Shown here: one piece after another, positions 1 through 4,702 of the stretch | Position numbering within the stretch: position 1 is the stretch's first letter | Layout: each line of letters starts with the position of its first letter | Origin: an uncultured Chlorobiaceae bacterium | Lineage (GTDB): Bacteria; Bacteroidota; Chlorobiia; Chlorobiales; Chlorobiaceae | Reading direction: 5' to 3' | DNA length: 7,254 nt | Assembly (NCBI GenBank): GCA_903929845.1 | Contig: CAIYWF010000010.1 | Span: 1 to 7,254, forward strand | Position numbers and translations under genes: made by a program | Notes under the pieces: model-generated | Databases searched by the model: none | Told to the model about the DNA's origin: nothing | What the model saw: the letters and a program-made list of their open reading frames with translations, nothing else

Positions 1-713
1 ACAGCCAGGGTACGCACCCATCGATCAGTCTCTTTCTGCAACAGCGTCTCTTCAGGCTTGACACTCTGCAATACAACGCCGATTTTCCCGATTTCGGTCT
101 TTATGCCGGTTGCGATAACCTGTGCAATACCCTGACCCTGAACCACCATTGTCCCCGAATAGATGAAAGGAAGATCATCGCCACCAGGACTAACCTTTTT
201 TTCCTCCCCGGCATCATCTGATTTTCTGACCGGAACCGATTCCCCTGTCAATAAAGATTCATCAACCGAAAGGTTCAGGCATGAAAGCAGCCGTGCATCC
301 GCAGGAACACGATCACCCTCATTGACAACAAGAATATCATCACGCACCACCTCACGCCCCGCAATACGCCGTTCTTTGCCATCCCTGACAACCTGGGCTC
401 GCGGACTTGAAAGATCCCGCAACGCATCCAGAGCATTCTCCGTTTTTCGCTCCTCGTAGAGGGTCAGACCCATAACAAAGAAGACAAACCCGAGAAGCAT
501 CAACGCCTCCTGGATATCGCCAAGCACCAGATAGACCGCTCCACAGGCAACCAGCAACAGAAACATGGGTTCGCGGATAACACCAAACGCTAAAGAAAAA
601 ATACCTCGTTGCCCCGCAGCGGGCAGCTCATTGTATCCTTCTGAAAGCAGTCGTTCTGCGGCTTCCGCCTCTGAAAGACCCGAAAATCCTTCAGGTTTAA
701 TGGCGTTTTTCAT
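1..713 (-). CDS. Cation-transporting P-type ATPase, N-terminal part (3' end outside window)
   Basis: The visible 237 codons are the N-terminal part of a P2-type (Ca2+-ATPase-like) ion pump of the inner membrane; full-length members have about 850-900 residues. Residues 11-35 (GLSEAEAAERLLSEGYNELP) match the cation-ATPase N-terminal domain. Two hydrophobic helices lie at about 48-64 and 68-86. The actuator domain follows, with PADARLL at 137-143 and the dephosphorylation loop DESLLTGES at 151-159, where E158 is the key glutamate. The phosphorylation site DKTGT and the ion-binding helices lie beyond the window, so the transported ion cannot be named. The frame stays open to base 1. The ATG at 713-711 has no good Shine-Dalgarno sequence but lies 12 bases after the MurB stop, which suggests translational coupling. 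The family assignment is secure; the substrate is unknown. Confidence 0.93.
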   Translation of the reverse strand, partial: MKNAIKPEGFSGLSEAEAAERLLSEGYNELPAAGQRGIFSLAFGVIREPMFLLLVACGAVYLVLGDIQEALMLLGFVFFVMGLTLYEERKTENALDALRDLSSPRAQVVRDGKERRIAGREVVRDDILVVNEGDRVPADARLLSCLNLSVDESLLTGESVPVRKSDDAGEEKKVSPGGDDLPFIYSGTMVVQGQGIAQVIATGIKTEIGKIGVVLQSVKPEETLLQKETDRWVRTLA

Positions 714-725
714 ATTCAGTAAAAA

Positions 726-2333
726 TCATAGAAGAGAAATCCGGAAAAACTGATCAGGCTGATGAAAATCGGCCGATGAAGAGGGCATCTGCCACCAGGG
801 AAATAATCCAAACTCTCCCCTGCCGGATGAGGCAGCGCACTGCAAGGCAATAACCTGCCCTTCGCCCATGAATGGCTGGAGCAGATGCCAGCAGAACTCC
901 ATACCGAAACACTTCTCCTCCTGCACCACTGAGACCTCTCTGTTCCATGGTTCAGCGGAAAGAACCTCAAAACCTTTTGCCCTTATTCTTTGGGCATCAA
1001 AACAAAGCGCAACCCAGTGACCCTCAGGAGTCATTTCAAACTCAAGATAGCCGCTACCCAGAGCTCCGGCAATAAACAGTTCCGAAACACTATACTGCCA
1101 TAATTCGTCAGTAAACCCGGCTGGAGCAGGTGCTTTCAAAGAAAACAGTAACGGATCATTGCTGCGGGTTATCCAGCGAAGAAAAGGTGCTTCAGGAGCT
1201 GCCGCCGCATCCTCCAACGAACACAACTGCTCAACCTCCACAAAAACACCCGCAGGAAACTCCCTGTCGAAACCAAAATAATCTGCCAATGGACCCTTCA
1301 TGAGGATACGAGGAAAAAGAGGTTTCTGAAAAGTATTTTCCTTTTGCGTTGGCGACCACAAAAGTCCGACCCATCCCTGTGAAGACTCCCGATGATCAGC
1401 TTCAAACCCTACACCACACGAAGCAAGAAGTTCAGCATCAAACAATCCTACGCACTGCACTTCAAGATCGAGTTCAGCTCCGGCCTGTTCTAAAGCCGCA
1501 GCCCTCATCCGTGCAACAAGCCTGAGCACATCCTCAGCCTTTGCCCCTCCTTTGTTATAGATAAAATTGGCATGATACTCACTGACCGTGGCGCCACCTT
1601 CCGACTGCCCCTTGAAGCCAAGTTTCTCAAAAATAAGACCACTCGACCGGCCTGCAGCATAGTTGTTCTTGAAGGTTGAACCGCAACTTGGAAAATCGAA
1701 ATGGTGCTTTTTTGAACGTTCCTCTTCATAACCAAGCATCAAACTCCTGATCTTTTCGGCAGGGCGACTTTCGGGAAAACGCAAGACAACAGCAACCACA
1801 ATTTCCGGATTATCCATCAATGAAGTACGCTTGTAACCATGAAAAACTTCATCAGGCCTCTTCCATAGCAACCGGCCATCAAACGAAAGCGTCAGAATAC
1901 CATCCGTAATTTCCGAAACCTCCCCCCCAAAACATCGCGCATTCATTCTTACCGTCGCCCCGATCTGACCCGGAAGACGATAAAGCCACTCCCCCCCTCC
2001 CTTGCCAGCAGAAAAAAGCTCTTCAGCAATCAGGGTATTGTCCACACCAGCCTCACAGAAAAGTTCATCATCTGAAAGCCAGAAAAGACGCTGCATCCTT
2101 TCCAAAGAAATGACAATACCGGGAAACTCATGATCAGAAAAAAGAATATTGCTCCCACTCCCCATAAGCGCAAGCGGAAAACGGTAAGTACGATTCCAGA
2201 TCAAAAGATTGGAGAACTCTGAAAGAGAGGCTGGAAAAGCAAGAAAACGGGCAGTACCGCCAATTCCGTAATACGTTCTGGCAGCAAGCGAAACGTCAGA
2301 TTCACAATAACAGGGTAAAGTAACATCGGACAT
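726..2333 (-). CDS. murB: UDP-N-acetylenolpyruvoylglucosamine reductase (MurB) with a C-terminal DOMON/CBM9-like domain
   Basis: MurB is a cytosolic FAD enzyme that uses NADPH to reduce UDP-GlcNAc-enolpyruvate to UDP-MurNAc in peptidoglycan synthesis. Of 535 residues, about 1-296 are the MurB part: YYGIGGTARF (21-30), the FAD loop GSGSNILFSD (58-67), LPGQIGATVRMNARCFGGE (120-138), YKRTS (167-171), PSCGSTFKN (215-223) with the likely proton-donating serine S219, VSEYHANFIYNKGGAKAEDV (250-269), and LDLEV (289-292) with the likely catalytic glutamate E291. Typical MurB proteins have about 300-340 residues. The remaining ~240 residues resemble a DOMON-like/CBM9-type beta-sandwich; the clearest part is DELWQYSVSELFIA (409-422) followed by GYLEFEMTPEGHWVALCFDA (428-447). 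The start at 2333 has a good AGAGG seven bases upstream. Reading back in frame to 2444 would overlap the upstream gene. The MurB call is firm; the extension's fold is inferred. Confidence 0.9.
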   Translation of the reverse strand: MSDVTLPCYCESDVSLAARTYYGIGGTARFLAFPASLSEFSNLLIWNRTYRFPLALMGSGSNILFSDHEFPGIVISLERMQRLFWLSDDELFCEAGVDNTLIAEELFSAGKGGGEWLYRLPGQIGATVRMNARCFGGEVSEITDGILTLSFDGRLLWKRPDEVFHGYKRTSLMDNPEIVVAVVLRFPESRPAEKIRSLMLGYEEERSKKHHFDFPSCGSTFKNNYAAGRSSGLIFEKLGFKGQSEGGATVSEYHANFIYNKGGAKAEDVLRLVARMRAAALEQAGAELDLEVQCVGLFDAELLASCGVGFEADHRESSQGWVGLLWSPTQKENTFQKPLFPRILMKGPLADYFGFDREFPAGVFVEVEQLCSLEDAAAAPEAPFLRWITRSNDPLLFSLKAPAPAGFTDELWQYSVSELFIAGALGSGYLEFEMTPEGHWVALCFDAQRIRAKGFEVLSAEPWNREVSVVQEEKCFGMEFCWHLLQPFMGEGQVIALQCAASSGRGEFGLFPWWQMPSSSADFHQPDQFFRISLL

Positions 2334-2336
2334 AAG

Positions 2337-2347
2337 ATTTCCTCTTC
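2337..2347 (-). promoter_or_regulatory. Shine-Dalgarno sequence that fixes the murB start
   Basis: On the minus strand AGAGGAAA precedes the ATG at 2333-2331, leaving about seven bases between AGAGG and the start codon. This is the best ribosome site among the protein genes of the window. It argues for the internal ATG rather than the more upstream in-frame ATG at 2444, which lies inside the FMN reductase gene. Confidence 0.7.
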
Positions 2348-2392
2348 TGGTTTGAAAATCTTCTTCATCATGCCAAGATCGCATGGTTTGCA

Positions 2393-2950
2393 TCAGTCGC
2401 AAGGGGTATACTGTTTTACCCATGCAACATAACGATTCATCCACTTCTGCATAAATTGTTTGCTTCCAGAACCGATGTTACCATCCTCATCAAACAATCC
2501 ATCCTTTAGCTGAATAAACGTTTCAGGCTGGCCAAGCGTCGGCACATCCAGAAATGCAAGAATGTTGCGTAAATGCTGTTGCGCCATGGCTGTGCCAGCG
2601 GCCCCGGGTGAAACACCTATAATCCCGGCAGGCTTGCCGACCCAGACACTTTCTCCATAGGGACGCGAAGCATGATCAATGGCGTTCTTGAGTACTCCGG
2701 GAACTGAGCGGTTGTATTCAGGTGTAAAAAACAAGAGCCCCAAGGCCGTCTTGATTTCGATTTTCAGCCTTTTGACAGATTCAGCCAGGTTTGTATCGTC
2801 ATCCTGATTGTACAGCGGCAAATCGCCTATCTGCACCTGTCTGAAAGTGAAGTCTGGAGGGCCAAGTTTAACCTGCGCATTGGCTAATTGGCGATTCAAT
2901 GAATCCTTTCTCAAGCTTCCGACAATAACGGCAATCTCATAATGCTTCAT
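2393..2950 (-). CDS. NADPH-dependent FMN reductase family protein (ChrR/YieF-like flavodoxin-fold quinone reductase)
   Basis: A 185-residue cytosolic flavodoxin-like enzyme that would bind FMN and pass electrons from NAD(P)H to quinones, azo compounds, chromate or other acceptors. The FMN phosphate loop GSLRKDSLNR is at 11-20, the flavin-contacting TPEYNRSVPG at 76-85 and KNAIDHASRP at 88-97. A third conserved stretch, SPGAAGTAMAQQHLRNIL, is at 114-131. Layout and length follow E. coli ChrR (YieF) closely. It lies 61 bases after the ygiD-like stop and 59 bases before murB, with no clear terminator on either side. The ATG at 2950-2948 has a weak AAGAG upstream, and a perfect TATAAT lies 19 bases before it. 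Members of this family differ widely in physiological substrate, so no specific gene name is given. Confidence 0.92.
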   Translation of the reverse strand: MKHYEIAVIVGSLRKDSLNRQLANAQVKLGPPDFTFRQVQIGDLPLYNQDDDTNLAESVKRLKIEIKTALGLLFFTPEYNRSVPGVLKNAIDHASRPYGESVWVGKPAGIIGVSPGAAGTAMAQQHLRNILAFLDVPTLGQPETFIQLKDGLFDEDGNIGSGSKQFMQKWMNRYVAWVKQYTPCD

Positions 2951-2969
2951 AACGCTCTTATTATTAAAG

Positions 2970-2975
2970 ATTATA
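2970..2975 (-). promoter_or_regulatory. Candidate -10 element for the FMN reductase gene
   Basis: A perfect TATAAT on the minus strand, 19 bases before the FMN reductase ATG, would place transcription start about 12 bases before the start codon. No good -35 stands at the usual 16-18 bases. A TTGACA exists at 3010-3005 but is 29 bases away, too far to pair with it. The element sits inside an imperfect palindrome (2970-2988), as operators often do. This could be an internal promoter within the ygiD-to-ATPase block. Confidence 0.35.
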
Positions 2976-3011
2976 CTGTCTATACAATATCATCCATAAT
3001 CCCTTGTCAAC

Positions 3012-3791
3012 TCAGCCAAGACAAACGGAGAGCATGGAAAGCGATCCACCCTCAATCCCCAAAACAGGGAAGCTGACCCTATCGTTTTCTCTTCGTAAAC
3101 CCAGTATATAAAGCAATGGTAAAAAGTGATCGGGTGTCGGAACAGAAAGCCGGGCATCATCACCCATCATCCTGTAATCGACAAGCTGAATATCCTTGCC
3201 TTCGAGTATAAGTCGCTTTGCCTCTTCTTCGAATCGAACCGCCCAGTCGAAGGGCTCCGCCTTCTCGCGTCCCCATGCATAGGTATGCAAATTATGGACA
3301 ACATTACCACTTCCGATAATCAGGACTCCTTCATCCCGAAGCGGCTGAAGAAGTCGGCCGGTTTCATAATGAAATGCAGCATTCCTGCTCTCATCGATAC
3401 TAAGCTGTACGACAGGAATATCAGCATCAGGAAAAACATGACAAAGGACAGACCAAGTTCCATGATCCAAACCACGATGCTCATCAAAGCTCACCTCAAG
3501 AGGCGTGAGAAGCTTCTGAATCTGCCGTGCAAGTTCCGGACTTCCCGGAGCCGGATAAGTTACCTCGTAGAGTTGTCGGGGAAATCCTCCAAAATCATGA
3601 ATAGTTTCAGGAAAAGTAACTCCCGTCACCGCACTACCTTGAATATACCAGTGTGCCGAGAGAGCAAGTATGGCTTTCGGGCGCGGTATGCTTTGCCCGA
3701 ACCGACGCCAGCTTTCAGTATAGATGTTTGTCTGAAGAGAATTCATCGGGCTTCCATGCCCGAAAAAAACAGCAGGCATCAGGATACCCAT
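3012..3791 (-). CDS. ygiD: YgiD-like 4,5-DOPA extradiol dioxygenase (LigB family)
   Basis: A 259-residue zinc enzyme of the class III extradiol ring-cleavage dioxygenase superfamily (LigB domain), close in length and sequence to E. coli YgiD, which opens the catechol ring of L-DOPA. The conserved histidines are all present: H12 in GHGSPMN, H47 in LSAHW, H166 in GNVVHNL and H222 in TPDHFLPLLY. By comparison with YgiD, H12, H47 and H222 are the likely metal ligands and H166 a catalytic residue. Other family blocks are TIHDFGGFP (63-71), YPAPGSPELA (79-88), LDHGTWSVL (108-116) and a GGSLSMLS tail (248-255). There is no signal peptide, so it is cytosolic. The natural substrate in this organism is unknown. 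An in-frame ATG four codons in (3779) is an alternative start. It is first in the minus-strand block and is divergent from the cytochrome genes. Confidence 0.94.
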   Translation of the reverse strand: MGILMPAVFFGHGSPMNSLQTNIYTESWRRFGQSIPRPKAILALSAHWYIQGSAVTGVTFPETIHDFGGFPRQLYEVTYPAPGSPELARQIQKLLTPLEVSFDEHRGLDHGTWSVLCHVFPDADIPVVQLSIDESRNAAFHYETGRLLQPLRDEGVLIIGSGNVVHNLHTYAWGREKAEPFDWAVRFEEEAKRLILEGKDIQLVDYRMMGDDARLSVPTPDHFLPLLYILGLRRENDRVSFPVLGIEGGSLSMLSVCLG

Positions 3792-3815
3792 AATAAATTA
3801 TATCCCGTGTTTGTC

Positions 3816-3844
3816 ATTATTTGGCTGCGACCTGATCATTTCAA
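3816..3844 (-). promoter_or_regulatory. Predicted sigma70-type promoter for the ygiD-like gene and the genes after it
   Basis: On the minus strand TTGAAA (3844-3839) and AATAAT (3821-3816) are separated by exactly 17 bases; each matches five of six consensus positions. Transcription would begin about 17 bases before the ygiD ATG. This is the best-formed promoter in the window by eye and may drive the whole ygiD, FMN reductase, murB, ATPase block. Confidence 0.55.
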
Positions 3845-3903
3845 CATCAAAAAGTATAGAGATGAGATGGTAATTTAACCATTTTTGACTGAATAACTTT
3901 TTA

Positions 3904-3924
3904 AGACAATAAAACACCTTGTCT
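3904..3924. repeat. Inverted repeat AGACAA-N9-TTGTCT
   Basis: Perfect six-base arms AGACAA (3904-3909) and TTGTCT (3919-3924) around nine bases. It lies roughly midway between the divergent ygiD and cytochrome c genes. It could be an operator, but arms of this length also arise by chance in AT-rich DNA. Confidence 0.3.
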
Positions 3925-3927
3925 GAT

Positions 3928-3938
3928 AGAGTAACTCT
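3928..3938. repeat. Short palindrome AGAGTAACTCT
   Basis: A perfect 11-base palindrome (AGAGT, central A, ACTCT) four bases after the preceding inverted repeat. Two symmetric elements side by side in a divergent promoter region make a regulator-binding role more plausible than either alone. Which regulator would bind cannot be told from the sequence. Confidence 0.3.
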
Positions 3939-3987
3939 TGCATTTGAAGCGGCTCCAGCTTTTGACGCATAAAATCAGGAAGAAATT

Positions 3988-4016
3988 TTGCGGCTCTCAG
4001 TAAAATTTATTACAAT
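3988..4016 (+). promoter_or_regulatory. Weak candidate promoter for the cytochrome c gene
   Basis: TTGCGG (3988-3993) and TACAAT (4011-4016) are 17 bases apart. The -10 matches five of six positions but the -35 only three, so activation by a regulator would be expected. The leader would be about 105 bases long. Confidence 0.3.
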
Positions 4017-4128
4017 ATAGGCTACGTATGATTTTACAATCGTTTACACGGACGCAATGCACTTTATCGGCACCACCCAAAAACCCGGTAATAGAGCCTG
4101 AATATAAACCACATAACCTAAAAAAATT

Positions 4129-4491
4129 ATGCAACCGTCTGTTAAGGTATGTTCTCTGGTTGTTGCCTTCTTTTGTTCGACTCCGCAACTTGTCAATGCT
4201 GCTCCAGAGATTGCAAGTGCAGAGCTTCGAGCAAAGTATAACCTGGTTCAGGGAAAACAGATTTACGAACGGGTATGCGCAGACTGCCATAACAACGGGG
4301 TTATGGAAGCTCCTGTATTTTGCGATATTACAGCATGGAAACCCAGAATTGCCAAAGGGATGGAGGTGCTTATACAACATACTATTCAGGGCTTCAATAA
4401 TATGCCTTCAAAGGGAGGACTGGCAACCCTGACGGTGGCAGAAAGCGCCAACACAGTGGCTTATATGGTAGATCAGTGCCTTACGCATTAA
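4129..4491 (+). CDS. Periplasmic monoheme cytochrome c, c5-like (class I)
   Basis: A 120-residue exported cytochrome. A signal peptide spans about 1-24 (basic start, hydrophobic core, LVNAA cleavage region). The single heme site CADCH is at 50-54, with C50 and C53 as thioether cysteines and H54 as axial ligand. M92 in NNMPSKGG is the expected sixth ligand. The blocks GKQIYERVCADCH and AWKPRIAKGMEVL followed by GFNNMPSKGG match the cytochrome c5 layout. Two further cysteines, C65 and C117, could form a disulfide. It would carry single electrons through the periplasm. It lies upstream of and codirectional with the Cyc2-like gene, which makes it the likely acceptor of electrons arriving from Cyc2. 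No good Shine-Dalgarno precedes the ATG, but the signal peptide fixes the start well. Confidence 0.92.
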   Translation: MQPSVKVCSLVVAFFCSTPQLVNAAPEIASAELRAKYNLVQGKQIYERVCADCHNNGVMEAPVFCDITAWKPRIAKGMEVLIQHTIQGFNNMPSKGGLATLTVAESANTVAYMVDQCLTH

Positions 4492-4500
4492 TCTTGTTTC

Positions 4501-4529
4501 AATTTCCCGCAGTAAAACTGCCCGAAATT
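4501..4529 (+). terminator. Imperfect hairpin just after the cytochrome c gene (possible attenuator or processing site)
   Basis: AATTTC (4501-4506) pairs with GAAATT (4524-4529), and GCAGT (4509-4513) pairs with ACTGC (4517-4521) around an AAA loop; the two stems are separated by a CC/CC internal loop. It starts nine bases after the cytochrome stop codon. Only three T residues end the stem, so it is a poor intrinsic terminator. It may instead protect the 3' end of the cytochrome message or reduce read-through into cyc2. Confidence 0.4.
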
Positions 4530-4548
4530 TAGCCATCAAAGGTTGAAG

Positions 4549-4599
4549 CCCTTAAATTATGACTAAATTTTTAAGTGAAGTTAAACCTTAATTTAAGGG
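4549..4599. repeat. Long-range inverted repeat upstream of cyc2 with a nested palindrome
   Basis: CCCTTAAATTA (4549-4559) is perfectly repeated in inverse as TAATTTAAGGG (4589-4599), with 29 bases between. The right arm overlaps a second perfect palindrome, CCTTAATTTAAGG (4586-4598). An arm of 11 exact bases is unlikely to be accidental even in AT-rich DNA. It may be a paired binding site for a DNA-looping or dimeric regulator, or a stem in the message if the RNA runs through from the cytochrome gene. Confidence 0.5.
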
Positions 4600-4610
4600 T
4601 TCTTTAAGAA
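4600..4610. repeat. Palindrome TTCTTTAAGAA upstream of cyc2
   Basis: A perfect 11-base palindrome (TTCTT, T, AAGAA) directly abutting the preceding inverted repeat. It shares the TTTAAG core with it, which suggests related half-sites for one regulator. Confidence 0.35.
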
Positions 4611-4620
4611 AAGAAGCCGT

Positions 4621-4637
4621 AGTATTTCATCAATACT
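4621..4637. repeat. Palindrome AGTATT-N5-AATACT upstream of cyc2
   Basis: Perfect six-base arms AGTATT and AATACT around TCATC. Its centre is about 74 bases before the cyc2 ATG. If the TATGAT at 4655-4660 is the -10 element, the palindrome covers the -35 region, where a repressor or a class II activator would act. The pairing of the two is inferred. Confidence 0.4.
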
Positions 4638-4654
4638 TATTGGAGTAAGATGAG

Positions 4655-4660
4655 TATGAT
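4655..4660 (+). promoter_or_regulatory. Candidate -10 element of cyc2
   Basis: TATGAT matches five of six -10 positions and lies 42 bases before the cyc2 ATG. No recognisable -35 stands at 16-18 bases, which would fit a promoter that needs an activator bound to the palindromes just upstream. The evidence is weak by itself. Confidence 0.25.
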
Positions 4661-4702
4661 GATTTAACACATTTTTTTCACTCATAAAACGGAACTCTTA
4701 TC

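Larger units (their letters stand above)
3792..4128. other. Divergent intergenic control region
   Basis: This 337-base gap between the start of ygiD (minus) and the cytochrome c gene (plus) contains no convincing gene. A 134-codon plus-strand reading frame beginning at 4028 mostly overlaps the cytochrome gene in another frame and has no family features. The gap holds the ygiD promoter (3816-3844), two short inverted repeats (3904-3924 and 3928-3938) and a weak plus-strand promoter (3988-4016). The region is AT-rich, as expected for regulatory DNA serving both directions. Confidence 0.6.

Noticed and set aside
2334..2444. N-terminal extension of MurB to the ATG at 2444
   Set aside because: It would overlap the end of the FMN reductase gene, adds 37 residues unlike any MurB, and the ATG at 2333 has the better ribosome-binding site.
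3005..3010. Perfect TTGACA on the minus strand before the FMN reductase gene
   Set aside because: It is 29 bases from the TATAAT, too far for a standard promoter, and no good -10 stands at 17 bases from it.
3126..3878. A 250-codon plus-strand reading frame opposite the ygiD-like gene
   Set aside because: It is antisense to a gene with all catalytic histidines and clear family matches. Its translation has no recognisable domain and is rich in basic and serine residues, as shadows usually are.
4028..4432. A 134-codon plus-strand frame starting before the cytochrome c gene
   Set aside because: It overlaps the cytochrome gene in another frame. Only the frame starting at 4129 gives a signal peptide and a CxxCH heme site.
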